This document shows positions 15,194-28,689 of a stretch of DNA of 64,000 nt, one piece after another. The position numbers and the translations under genes are program-made. How positions within the stretch are numbered: the first letter of the stretch is position 1; each line of letters opens with the position of its first letter. This DNA comes from Anoplolepis gracilipes (lineage: Eukaryota; Arthropoda; Insecta; Hymenoptera; Formicidae), in the NCBI RefSeq assembly GCF_047496725.1, contig NC_132977.1, positions 9,771,501 through 9,835,500 of the forward strand, given 5' to 3'. Under the pieces are notes generated by a model. That model worked only from the letters and a program-made list of their open reading frames with translations. It had not been told where the DNA came from and ran no database searches.

Positions 15194-15233
<40 letters not shown>

Positions 15234-15436
15234 GTGTGTTGGCGCGCGTGCGAATACGTGTGACCGGCGGCCGTGTCGATGCGGGGATTTGGCCAGTGTG
15301 TCAGTGTGAAAGAAGACAATTGACTCGCAACCGCCGTCCGTCGGACGGTGCTCGGCTCGACAGGGGCCTTCTGACGTCACATCCGGCCTTGTACGAGCCG
15401 CGATCTCATCTGGACCACGGGCGCACGAAGGTACGC
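15040..15436 (+). promoter_or_regulatory. Candidate promoter and 5' noncoding exon with purine and alternating repeats
   Basis: This is the most GC-rich block of the left half of the window. It has a polypurine (GGA/GAA) tract at 15,117-15,178, followed by a (TGCG)n tetranucleotide at 15,193-15,232, then unique CpG-rich sequence. Splice-donor-like GTACGC follows CACGAAG at about 15,430. It lies 3.6 kb upstream of the first coding exon of the axotactin-like gene, whose first coding exon has a pyrimidine-rich acceptor upstream of its ATG, so an upstream untranslated exon must exist. Assignment to that gene is inference. The short open frames through the repeats are compositional artefacts. Confidence 0.35.
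15193..15232. repeat. (TGCG)n tetranucleotide repeat
   Basis: About ten uninterrupted units of an alternating purine-pyrimidine tetranucleotide, directly after a 60-base polypurine tract. Confidence 0.95.
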
Positions 15437-15559
15437 AGATTCGTGCACTCGGCACAAAGCACAAAGCTCGTATAGGCGAAGATACCCCCTGTCCCCTCCA
15501 GCCTTCCTCGCGACGTGTTCGCATCATCCTGATGGCACGATGACATCTCGGGGTGGTCT

Positions 15560-18350
15560 CGATGAAAAACCATGATTTAAGACCGTAGTCGTATTGATAG
15601 CCTGCATGTAATTAGTAATTAGCGTTCTTTTTCTGAGACTACACGTGGTCTTAAAACGTCGCGAAATTTTAGAATCATGTCGCTAAACAGCAGTAAAAAT
15701 ACTAATCCCGATTAATCATCAATCTTTTTCGTTTACTAACTTGTAAAAGTCCCCTAAATCTTTCGAGACGTTTTTATAATCATTGTTCAAAAGGCAAGTT
15801 TTGATGTTAACTTGATTAAATTCTTTTTTTGTTTTATACTATAGTCCGACATAAATTCTATATATAAATTAAATAAAATTATTATTAAGGGACAAATTGA
15901 TTGATCGCGATGGAAGCCAAATTTATAATGATCGCACAAATTCAGAACAATATTATACAAATATAATTATAACTAAATAAACTCGTAATGAGAAAGAGAG
16001 AAAGAGACGGTCGATTAAACACTATAAGGAACTACTAATGATGAAAGGTAAATTATTGAACACACGTGGATTTACACGCGATGTGTACAATGTACATATC
16101 AAATTTGTGTCAATATGTGTAATAGTACTAGCAGCATTAGTAAACAAGATCACCATAGTAATATTGATTCAATAAGATATAATGTTGATTCAATAAGATA
16201 CCTTTTTTAAATACTTTTCTTAATCTATTATATTGATATAAATATTCCCCAAAAAAAAATCTAGAAAGAAAATTAGAGGAACTGAAATTAGATCGAAAAA
16301 TGTCAAATTTTCTGAAATCTTATGTCAAATTACTCATCATGCCCTTTCTGGCGGATATTTAAAAATGCAAATATTTTTACACGAAGAACAAATGTTGACA
16401 CTATTCAATAATTTCTTTAATATAGAATTCATATTTGTTTAATTATAAAAAAGTAAAAACATAATTATTTTTTATTCTCTACACTTACAATACAAATTAT
16501 AATAAAAAAATTAATTATAAAAATTAATTCTGATAATATCGAAAATATTTGTAATACGCAAACAATGCAAATATTGTATATCATTACAATAATTTAAATA
16601 TACACGTATAAAGTTTTTGAAGAGATGTTATGTTACAATCAATTAATATTTTACATTAATTGATACTTTCGAGCAATTTCTTATACTATGCAGAAGAGAA
16701 ATTGTGAAAATCGCGCGTCTGATGTCGCAAACCGGTAACATCTTTGATCATGAGTGTGAGATTCTTCACCATGGCATGAAATTTCAGATGACTTATGATA
16801 GACACGTCTCTTAATTAACTGGGGCGTTGCGCGAAACGAACATCGCACCGTGAGAAAGAGAGAGAGAGAGAGAGCGAGAGAAAGAAAAACTCTAGATTGG
16901 TCATCGCGACGAGAATATTACGATCAAGATACGGCAAATAAAGAGAACGATCTTCTTTCCGAGTTTTTTTATATCATCATGTGCAATGTAATCGCGATCG
17001 CACTCTGTTCCCTTGATCCTCGTTATTTGTCAAGGTCGTCGTATGCGTCTCGCTTCGATAAACGTCGAAATTTAAGTCGTAGATACGCTATTTAACGACT
17101 TAATCAATTGCAATGACGAGGAAAAGAATGCAATGGTCCACGAACGAAGACAATTGGCGTTCGTGAACCATCGCAAAGAACGTTCACTATAGTTAACAAT
17201 AAGATACGCAAAGAATCTTCAATAAGAAGGAATAAATTCGACAGGAAGTACCGACCAACGATTCATCATCGGGCGAGTCGCCTTTCTTTCATCTTATTAG
17301 CTCAAATTCAATTGACCCCTATAAAAAAGTATAATTGTAAGAGCTTACGATACTTTTTCTCGCGAAGATGTTCGAGGAAGCGGCCAATGTCTGCGGTCAG
17401 ATTACGCATCGTGTAACGTATTACGTATCACGGTATTGTAAGTTAACACTTTATTTCGTCTCGCGCGCTTATGTTAATGCTTTATTATCAGAGAAAGGTG
17501 GTTCGATATATCGCGTTACAATTAAACACAACAGCTCTATTTAAGGTAATGTGTATATACTTTGACTTCCGGATTGATGTAAATGGAAGCTACCAGGAGA
17601 CGAAAAATGAAAGATCGTATCGAAACGATAGTTTAAGGAAACCGGTCACACATGAAATGCGCTGCTCGTTGCATGATTCATACGAGTTTCCTGATCCGGT
17701 ACCGGTATCCCAGAGGGGGACGGAGGGAAGTCATAAATCTGGCAGCTGTAATCGCAAAAATATATCTATGGGCTCGTGTTAAGATAGGCTTAATCGAGAA
17801 TGCACCGGAAGGACGAGTGCCTTTAAGCGCTTTATGGAAAAGAGAGCGTGGGTGTCCACGTGGCCTGAATCGTAAAAGAGTTCTTTTAAAGCGCGCGAGA
17901 GGCTTTCGAGCATGAAAACGCGTCAGACTTGATCCTAATCGGGCCGCACCCGATGTAATCGATCGCATCGCGTTTAAAGCGATTAAAGAGAAGGCGACAT
18001 ATAAGCAAGGCACCGTATTTTACATATTACACTTTCGTTTTATTTATAAAAACAAAAATGCGATCCTGAAGAACGATTTAAAATAATTTCGCGTAATTCG
18101 AATAATTTAATTAGCGTCATTCTTGGGATTCATACTATTTCGAATTTTGCAACTTAAGTGGGATGCTGTTGATTAATATTTTTTTTATCTCATACGCTCT
18201 GAAAGAACGCGACACATGTTTTTAAGTTCAATGTTGTAAATTTCGTTAGACCGACTCATTGAGTTATAACAATTAGGAGCAATGTGTGATTCATTAACAG
18301 ACTATGGTTAGATAACTGTTAATAAGTGCACGTGTACATATTGCTATGCA
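15560..18350. other. Non-coding stretch
   Basis: No supported gene. Mostly AT-rich, with a CpG-richer block at about 17,640-18,010 that is partly open on both strands but matches no family I recognise and has no convincing splice context. Confidence 0.55.
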
Positions 18351-18354
18351 TATA

Positions 18355-18819
18355 CAGAATGGCCCATTTAAGTGACGCATTGATATTTCTCAAAAACCAA
18401 GGCTTTATCAAAAAATGTTTCGTACAAAAGTTTTGCGACTTTGAGAGAAACTTGTAAGATACCGCCATTGATTTAACCTTGGATAATCGTTTGAAAGTCA
18501 CTTTCAATTTTTTAAGTAAAAATTTTCATTTTTTATTGCATATTTTTGTGGCATACTTCGAGATCTTTTTAAAACATTGTAATTTTATCTATTTTGAGTT
18601 AGACATTTCGATCTTATCAAGTATTTTATGATAAAATATCGATTGTAAGTCAATCAAACGTCACAAACACAAAAATTGTTTTTTCTAGTTATTACATTTT
18701 TTATTCGGCAGATTATAAACTATAAAGTCGAAGTCACACAACTTTTGTACAAAACATTTTTCAATAGGAACCTTAATTGTCGAGAAATATCAATGCGTTA
18801 CTTAAAATAAGCCAACCTG
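18355..18819. mobile_element. Mariner-like MITE with terminal inverted repeats and TA target sites
   Basis: Two arms of roughly 75-80 bases are inverted copies of each other with scattered mismatches. The left arm starts CAGAATGGCCCATTTAAGTG and the right end, read in reverse, starts CAGGTTGGCTTATTTTAAGT; both continue into a shared ACGCATTGATATTTCTC segment. Each end is flanked by TA, the insertion target of Tc1/mariner elements. The interior, about 310 bases, has no transposase frame, so this is a non-autonomous element. Confidence 0.75.
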
Positions 18820-19072
18820 TATTATAATTTATAAATTATTAATATATATAATGTTTAATCATATTTTGAATATATATTAAAATAATCAATATTATAAGAC
18901 CAATATTATAAGAATTAAAATCTATCTAAAAATATGTGCGTTTCAAAAATTCAAGATCCAATAATTCCAATAATAATCTAATAATTAAGTTTAAATAAAA
19001 AGCTGTTGACATATTTTATTAAATTCGAAAGATTTTTTTAGGATGAAAAATTTTGAATTATTCTTTCAGCGA

Positions 19073-19279
19073 ATGAGGAACGATGATCTACCGCGACAAG
19101 AGGATCCTTGGGATCCTTTTCTTGCTCAACGTAATAGTAAAAATTTCGGCGAATCAGACGGATTCGCCAAAAACAGACATGATAGAGGAAACAGAAGTTT
19201 TTACTACGGTGAAAAAGATCCTGCCAGACAGGTGTCTAGCCAAGATGGAACAGGGACCTTGTACGCACTTTGTCTATAA
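19073..19279 (+). other. Overlapping upstream ATG in the axotactin-like leader
   Basis: The acceptor before the first coding exon (TTCTTTCAG, ending about 19,070) leaves an ATG at about 19,074, nine bases before the Kunitz-frame ATG at 19,083 and in another frame. That frame stays open to 19,279. If the acceptor is used, ribosomes meet this ATG first, so the start at 19,083 would depend on leaky scanning. The 19,083 frame is the real one because it gives a signal peptide followed by a complete Kunitz domain. Confidence 0.4.
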
Positions 19280-22200
19280 ATGGTACTTCAATAAAACCGA
19301 AGGGAAATGTCGACAGTTTCCTTACGGCGGTTGCAAAGGGAATGATAATCGATATAACTCGGAAGACGAGTGTCTTCATTACTGCGTCGGTGGTGCTGAT
19401 CGTAAGTTTTAAAAAATTATTCTTCCAAAAATTTATCTATTAAAAGAAAATAAAATGTATAAAAATCAAAATAAAAAAAATATTAGAATAGAGAAAATGT
19501 TAAAGTGTGATAAAAATTTAAATTGAGAAAATTAAAGCTGAGAAAATACCATGCATCTATATGTAAAATTGTAAAAATGCATTGTTTTTATAAAATAATT
19601 TCAAATTATAAAATTATAATTTTATTAATTTACTTAATGTCTCTATTAACTAAAATGAATTAAACATATCTCAATATAAAACTTTTTACACGAAAAATCT
19701 TATGCGAGTGTAAAGATAATGTTCATAACAAAAATGAGGAAAATCGTTGCAAATTTTTTTATCGAAATTTATTTTTATTTATTGGATTGTGCATGAAAAT
19801 AATTTATTTCTCAAGATACTCTACCACCTTATCTCGTGACGAAAGGCAGCGTATTTGTCACAACAAGCGGCACAACAACCAACAGTCCACCCCCGACGAC
19901 TTCTAGCACACCACGACCGACTTTTGCACCTCCGAAACCGACAAAGCCGCCAGTGCCGAGGCACGAACGAGGAAAGGTAAAGTTATCATTAATTCGTATA
20001 AATCTTATACGTTTTATATAAACCGGGAAAATTATTATTCCTATCATATTTTTCTATTGAAGGAATTAACTTTCATGGAATCTGGCCATGAGAAGACGTT
20101 CATGTTTGCGCAAAGCAATACTTTTATCCAGCTCGATGGTTCTGGTATCACAACTTTTCAATTAAGGTATAACAATCTTAATTATTTATTAATCTTAAAC
20201 GTTATTTTGTAACTCGCGAAGCAAAATATATTTTAATGTATCGCATTTTTCATATGCTTCCATTTTATTAATTTAAATATTATTTGAAACACTTCACATG
20301 ACAACAAGTTATTCAATGTACGATAATGTAAAGAGAAAATAATATGTATATTATATATTATTTTTTATAATATGCGTCGACAGATTATGCCGTGAGATAT
20401 CCTTCAACTTTCGCACCAAGCTTCCGCACGGTTTGCTAGTTTATCACAGCGTCAAAAATCGCCCGGAAGGCCTTGACCCTTACGCCCTTTACGTGATAGT
20501 AGAAAAGGGTCAATTGAAAGTTGTTCATGTGTTCGGCAAACAGTCGACTAGTCTAACGGTCGGCGAAGGTCTCAATAGAGACGAATGGCATAACGTTCTC
20601 GTGAGAATCGACGTGCACGGAGCAAAATTAATCGCTAAAGTCGATGATAAGAAGGCCGAGACTACTCTAAAAGTTCTCGAACGTGTTGTTAATTATGGGG
20701 TATCCGACGACTTGGCTTCGGTCGTTTTAATCGGAGGTGAGAAAGATCTTCGTAAGATGATTCAAAAATTGCTACGCGAATTTTTTTTAATGTCTTTATC
20801 TCCGTTTCGACAGGATTGAGCTCCGAAGAACGATTACACGGAGTGAAATATATAATAGAATCGTTTGTCGGTTGCATCAAAAATATGGTTCTGAGTTCAG
20901 GAAAATCCGCCAGCGATTTGCTACCTATTCATCCACTGATCGCGACCAAGCACGAGAACGTTAAGGAAGGCTGTATCGATAAGTATGTCTTTCCTTCAAA
21001 TCAATTGAGGTGGTTCGATATTGCGATTACATCTCAAATTTCAATTTAGGTGCAGGACACGAGAGAACTTGTGCTTCGTCCCCGAACAATGTGTGAATCA
21101 TTACAATAGTCTGACATGTGATTGTTTCGGAACAAAGTACGAAGGCGAACGTTGCGACGTGTATAGTACGTAAAGTATAATTGAATTTGACGTAAATACT
21201 TTTTATGAAAATAGTATTCAAAAATTTCATTGTTTATATTCAACTCAAATAATAAATTAATCAATTAATTCAATTTTTTATTTGATATTTTAAATATTTT
21301 ATATAATTATCAATACGTTAAATAATTTGCTAACATTAAAAATTCGAAAAGTAAAAAATAAAAAAGGAGACAAAATATAATATGTTTAAGAAAGTCTCTA
21401 TAATTATAGAGAATAAACTATTATCACACAAAAGAATTAGATAAATTTGTTCATTAAAAAAGAGACAAGTTTTTATGTGCTTTTAAAAGAATTCTATCTA
21501 ATCTAATATGAGACTAATGGAGATCGAAATGTAACATCATTTTTCAGCCGCGACAATACTGACGCTAAGAGGCTCCTCATACGTGTCTTTCCGTGTGTAC
21601 GATTGGAAGGATCGTGTTCACTCGTCTGTCAACAGGATCAGCCTCGCTTTTAAGGTATCTACAGGCACTTATTATAATAGGACCTTCCTTTCCCTTGTCG
21701 TAGGTTCATTGATTCATTATAACGAAACGTATCTTTATGGTTGAGTTGAGAGGGTCGCACTTTGTACTTTTACGAACAGCTGCTTTTATTCACGCATCAA
21801 TTTCTTTAAAGAAAAATTTACAGTGGAAATTTTTAAAGAGAGTGTCGAGTTCCACTTCTCAAATTGTATCGAACGATTGTGTAAACACAATGAAATGTGT
21901 CCCAAATTGAATATTCAATTATTAGTATTACTAGATAATCTCTTTTCATGTTAGCAATATTAGATTTAAAAAAATCATAATATCAATAATCAGATTTTTA
22001 TTTTTTTAGTAAAAATGTTTCTTTAATTTTTTATTCTTTATTTTTTCTAAATAAAAATTAATATAAAATTATGAATGTAAAAGATTTTTTAAAATAAAAT
22101 CTTCTATATCATATAAAATTTGATTAATGAATTATTAATTTACAAATTTCTAACAACTAATTTTTTTAGACAAATGTAGCGATGGAGTACACACAAACTT

Positions 22201-22999
22201 TGCAATAAACACAATGGTTTTGCTTGAATCTTGAAAATATTTCAAAATATATAATTATATCAATGTTATCGTGCAAAAATTTATTTTTAGACAAAATGGG
22301 ACGATTCCGCTTTGTTTTACGCTTCCGGCGAGATCGATGGCACACCGCATTACGTTGCAGCTTCTATTATCAATGGATCGGTCTATGTTGAACTCGATTT
22401 CGGACACAATTCAAAAATCTCCACTATGCTAGGCGATTATGTCACGTCTGACTATTGGAACAATTTGACTATATTCCATAACGGAACTTTCGTCTTCGTC
22501 AGCTTAGACGACGAGGTAAAAGTGCTAGAAGTACCGGGAGAAAATTACAATATGATTATTGATCCGGAGATATACATCGGTGGCGGTCCGGAACTTCACA
22601 AGAAGAAGGGTCTTCGGTCACATAATAATTTTGCAGGTCTATACGAAATTATCGCAGTATCTAATATCATAGAATCTCGCCTCGTAAATGTAGTTTTATA
22701 TTTACTCAGGTTCCTTGAAATACGTGTTCTTCAACGATAAGTCCATTATATACGAACTGAAACGCTCCAATCCTATGGTACACTATATTGGCGTCTTGGA
22801 ACCCGAATATTATGAAGCCAGTGTCGAAGTTATCCCTATCACATATCCTTTCGCGGGAAGTCATATCTGGTGGCCCATCGAACGAACCGATTCACTGAAG
22901 TTAAACTTCGACTTCAAAAGTTCAAAACCAATCGCGGTTGTTGCATCGGGGGATATAAAGAGCAGTCGCGGTATTGGTTACTGGGAGGTATGATTTTAT

Positions 23000-23057
<58 letters not shown>

Positions 23058-26000
23058 TCTTTCTTACTTTTAATTTTATTCATTTATTCAATCTATTATA
23101 TAATTATTTATATATTTCTTCGTATATTTTCTCTCGTAGTTACGTCAAGTCAATGACGAAATTCGTTTCCAATTAGTACCGGTTGTAACGGAAAATATTA
23201 CAGTGGTAACTTCGGTAAAGTTTCCGCCTTACAATACTTCTTGGCACGCAGTCGAACTTAATTACACAAAAGGCGAGCTTAACATCCTGCTCGATTACAA
23301 AAATAAGCAGAGCAAATTCTTTGCTTTGACGTTTGAGTTGGGTGATAAAGTTATTATAGGAAGTGGTAAAAGCAATGCTGGTAAATTATTTTTTAATATA
23401 AGAAGTCTAAAAGATTATATAAAAATAACATGATTATAATAAAAATTTTTTATCGGCAATTTAGGTCTGGTAGGATGTATGCGCGAGATACGAGTAAATA
23501 ATCAAAGAATCGAACCTAGATACGTAATTAACACTGAGAGAGTGATCGGAGAAGTCGCTTTAGACAATTGTCAATTTGTGGATCCGTGTAAGAGACCAAA
23601 CACTTGCGAACATGGCGGTAAATGCTCGGTTAAAGAAGACAGGATCACGTGTGACTGCACAGATACTGGATACATGGGGAAAAATTGCCATTTTGGTAAG
23701 AAAAATTGTTGTCCGCGACAATTAATTCATTCAACCAAAATTAGCGCAATATATAATGATAGTTTTCACATACATAAAAATATAAATTAAAATATTCAAA
23801 AAATTCAAATATATTTTATATAAAATTCATTTTTTTATACTGTAATTATATATGTATATTTGTTATTATTTATATTTTTATATTTGTAATTTTTTAAATT
23901 TGATTTTTGTATAATTTACGCTTTAGCACGATATAAAAAAACCTGTGAGGAATTGGCTCTTTTGGGATTCACTCAGGATGACGTTTACAAAATCGATATC
24001 GATGGAAATGGTCGATTTCCGCCTGCTTCGGTAAAATGCGAATTTCAATCGATCGAAGATTCAACAAAGACGATTGTCGAGCACAATTTACCCTCCCAAG
24101 TGGACGTCAGATCTATCATCGAGAGCGACTTTTCCTTCAATATCAAGTACAGACAGTTCACTGCCGAGATGCTTCAAGAATTGATTTCGCACTCGCTCTT
24201 TTGCAGTCAATACGTAAAGTATGACTGTTATAAAGCACCCTTAGAATTGCACAGTGCCACGTGGTTTCTGGGCTCGAAAGGCACCACTGTCGATTACATC
24301 GGAAACGTCAATCGAGGATCATGCCCTTGCGGAAGTAAGTGTTTTCTTAAATAAATTTAACATTAATGTAATTTATAGCGATATGAATCTAAAAAGATAT
24401 ACGTTTGCAAACTTAATGTGCCTTGCACGATGTTATTTATTAATTTTACTTTAGTGAACAGAACATGCGTGAACTCGAATTTGAGCTGTAATTGTGACGT
24501 GTCTGCCGGAAATGCGGGAAAGTGGCTGTCAGATGAAGGATACTACGAAACACCTGATTCTTTAGGCATCACCGGAATGGTATTCTTACAACAAAGAGAT
24601 CTCGAGGAGGATGCTCGAGGACGTATTACTTTAGGACCATTAGAATGTGTTGAGACAAGTATGTGAAAATATACTTTCTATTTAATTAACAAAATTTCAC
24701 TTCACACGCACATAATTAAAATGATAATAATAAGACATTTTTCTAAACTAATTATTTATGACAAATATTATTTTATTTAAATAATCATAAATAATACTAT
24801 ACTATATCGCTTTTCCAGCTTTGCACGTAAAGAGCTTGAGAAAATTTTTTCAGAAACGACAATAGATCAAGTATATTAATTAGTGACGTGATTTTTAGAT
24901 ACACAAAAGTACGTGGTAACATTCACGACATCGCAATCGTATATCGAAGTGCCGGGTTGGAGGAAGGGCGATATAGCTTTCAGCTTTCGAACAACGGGCG
25001 AAAGGGCTATTCTTTTGTATCAGCCACCGATTCGAAGCAACTATCCCTCCTTCATGGTCGCGTTAACATCCGAATATCAATTGACGTTCAATTTCACCCT
25101 AAACACCGGAACTATTCGCGAATTAGAGGTAAGAAGCCGACGCAAGCTCAACAATGGTGAATGGCAGAAGATTTGGATCGATTACAACGACTATCACGTG
25201 AGATTTATGATCAACACCGACTTTCAAATGGTGGATTTGTTGCCTGAGGAAGAATTCGGACCCTTCGAAGGATCAATGTTCATCGGCGGTGCTACCGCGT
25301 GAGTAATTTTCACCAATTCCATAATTAGTTTTTGCAGAATGAAATCATTCATTATGATGAAAAAGGACGATTTTCATTCTATATTAATTGATTTTTATTT
25401 ATTCGAACCGTCCCTGTAACGACTTTTAGAGAACATCTGAAGACTTCTTCCGTTCGACAAGGTCTCATCGGCTGCTTTCGCGGCCTCGTTGTCAACGGAG
25501 AGATATTAGACATCCATAGTTACATGTCAGTACATCTATCGGAAATCATTAAGGATTGCAAGCCTTCGTGCCAACCTAATAAATGTCAGAATGGTGCCAG
25601 GTGCGTCGAGTTATGGAGCAATTTCGAATGCGTATGCGAAAATCAATGGGCACATTTAGGCACTTATTGCGAAACAAGTAAGTCTACAATTTTATTCGAT
25701 TATTTAAAGAGCTTCTCTGCAAACTGTTTTAAATTCATTAGTTAATTAAATTTATTAGTATTATTTTTATTATTTTTTTTTTTATGTAGGGATTATACAT
25801 ATATCCTATTTTTCTAAATATGGACTTTTAAAATCGTGGAAATATATATAAATTCGTCAATTTTTGAATACCACAACTCACTAAAAATAATCACTAAAAA
25901 TAACATTCCTGTGTGTGTGAATCTAGACATCAATAACAAAGCTCTCACATTCACCTCGCCCGGAGCGTTCCTGAAGAAGAATTACTTTGGCACGGACAAC

Positions 26001-28657
26001 AACGAGGAGAAATTGCAGCTGAAGAGCATGCTGCAGGAAAATATTCTGATTAATTTAAGGACTTATGATACACATTCTCTGATACTTTATGCGAACGATC
26101 ATTTAAACAACTTTGTGCATCTTTACATCTCGAACGGCACTAATATCGTGTACCTTTTCAACGCCGGCAACGAGATCAAGAACATTACCGTGTCGAATTC
26201 AAGTACGAATTGAAAGCCTGATATATTTATTTCAGCGAAATGTGTATTAAAATGTTTTGAAAGGAATAACTTGCGATTTTTATTAGACGTCAACACGGGA
26301 ATCTCTGTGCAAATCGCTATTATTCGAGGCGAAAATTTGACCACATTACACGTGAACGAATATAACGTTACATTGAACGCGGCACCCGTACTTCTGGATA
26401 CATATTCGAATAAGCCATGGATAAATTCGGAGAAAGAAGTTTTAGCACCGCAGCGGCCGCCAGCATCCCCCACCGATTATTTTCAAGTAAAGTATTTTTT
26501 TTAAAGATATTAATTTTTGGTTCAAATTCAAATCCTAGATAATATAAAAAACCAAAAAATATATAAAATGTAGAAAAGTACATTGTTTCTTTTTAATTTT
26601 CTTATATTACAAAACTTGTTTATGTAAAAGAATCAGTGAGAAAATATATAAAAATGAAATATATAAGAAATAATAAATATTTTTTAGGTAAATTTAGGAG
26701 GCTTCGATCCCGACAATTTGCTCAGAGTCGGAAAAGAAGGTGCCTTAATTCAAGGTTACGTCGGTTGTTTGCGAGGACTTATGATTGGCAAGTATCTGGT
26801 CGATCTGCCGAATTTAGCAAGCGAAGCGAATCATGAAGGCAGCAAAGGCGTTCTACCGAATTGTCAAATGAAGTGTGATACGATACCTTGTAAAAATTTG
26901 GGAATCTGCACGGAAGATTTCAACAGGCAGGAATCTTCCTGCAATTGCGAATTGACGTCCTACTTTGGCGAATATTGCGCCGATGGTGAGCTCTATTACT
27001 TGTAATGTAAAAAGAAATGTAATTCATGCTTGAGTTTAAATAGAAATATCTAAGTCAAGGATTTAAAATCTTAAGAATTTTAAAACGTAAAAATTGCGAA
27101 GGACACAGAAGAAATTATTTTTTTTGAAGATACAAAAAATATATTAATATTTCAACACAACAAATTATTTATTTCTACGTAAGACCTCTATCAGAGAAAG
27201 CAACATGAGAATTGTTTTCAATATTTTCACATAAAATTATTTTTCGTGTAGAAAAGGGCGCCGACTTTAGCGGGGAGAGTGTACTTCAACGAGAATTCGA
27301 ACTCGAGGGGGAGGTAAATCAGGTGAAAGTTCAATTGGCATTTTCGACGAACGAACTGCGACAGCGGACTACCGCGTTGCTGCTGGTGCAGACCGACAAT
27401 AAGTAAAAAAATTGATATTAATATTTACTTAATATCTTGTATATACTCAATCGTTCTGAGACATCGAAGCTTGGAAAATGCTGGATATCTTTCGACAAAC
27501 TTTTTTCCAGAAGAAGCTACTACCTATTAGTGGCTTTAACGTCCGAAGGACAGCTCATCTTCGAAGAAGACAGAGATGGCTCGGCGGCTTACGGAGTGCG
27601 TCTAAACGACCGAAATTTCCTGAATGGTGCACGTCACAGTGTTTATTATGTTCGCGATAATAATACCGCCACTCTCTTGGTGAGTTGTAATTTATTTTAT
27701 CTTGTTAGACACTTTTTTATGTATCATAAAAAAACTAACTGTTCTAATTTTAATTATACAATTTTATAGATTGACCGCGAACCCGTCCAATTAATACCAC
27801 TTCCGGGACTGCCGATTCGAGTGGATGAAGATGAAACTCCTGGTGCAACAGAGATTCAACTTGGTGGATTAAACACTACCGATTCGCGATTCATCGCCTA
27901 CAAAGGGTATACCGGCTGTCTCAGCAGTAAGTCTATCGATCGGTGATCGTGTTAATCGCTCGTTTCTGTCGTTTATACGGAAAAAATTTTACAGTATAAA
28001 TTATATAAAAAATACATTCATAATATTTATTGTGTAAAGCTGGAATGTAATGATATTTATTATTATTATTACACACAACGATTAGGATATTTATTGTTAT
28101 AAAAATTATAAATTATGTGTATTATTTGTTTTATTGTTTGTCAATGAATTATCCATTTGTTTATATATCAAAATATTTAAATACTTACTATACTTTTTTC
28201 GTATATTTAAACGGAGATACATCTCTCTTATATTAGATATAGCTAAGCATATTTTGCAAATTCTAAATTACAGCGACGCTTTTCTTGTAGATGTCGTAAT
28301 ATCGATCAACGGGGGTCCCGGCATGAAACCGTTAGAAGAATATATGCTTTTTACGAAACAAGCTAGCGAGACCGTCCGAGCAACGATACCTGCTGGTGTT
28401 AGAAGTGCTCAATGCGCGGTCTTTCATGCCCAACCACGTGGTCTTGAAGCGCCCAGAAACGACAGTGTGGTGAGAAACTCGGAAGTTAAACAATAATCAA
28501 TTTTACATATTATTTTTGTATCTCTTATTACAAGTAAAAGCAAATAATATAACAAATCTACGAGTTTTTGTCTGAATTTAAAATAATTTCACAATCTTTA
28601 AATGATGATAAATTGTAAAATAATTATAGAGATTTTTTGAGCTCTAAGGTTTATGTC

Positions 28658-28689
<32 letters not shown>

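Noticed and set aside
15074..15527. His/Ala/Arg/Thr- and Pro-repeat open frames on both strands
   Set aside because: These are translations of the (TGCG)n and (GGA)n repeats.
17652..18013. Open frames on both strands (87 and 111 codons) in a CpG-richer block
   Set aside because: No family resemblance, no initiation or splice context, and equal openness on both strands.
19043..19279. 78-codon open frame at the start of the axotactin-like gene
   Set aside because: It overlaps the Kunitz frame out of register and lacks any domain. It is kept only as a possible upstream ORF.
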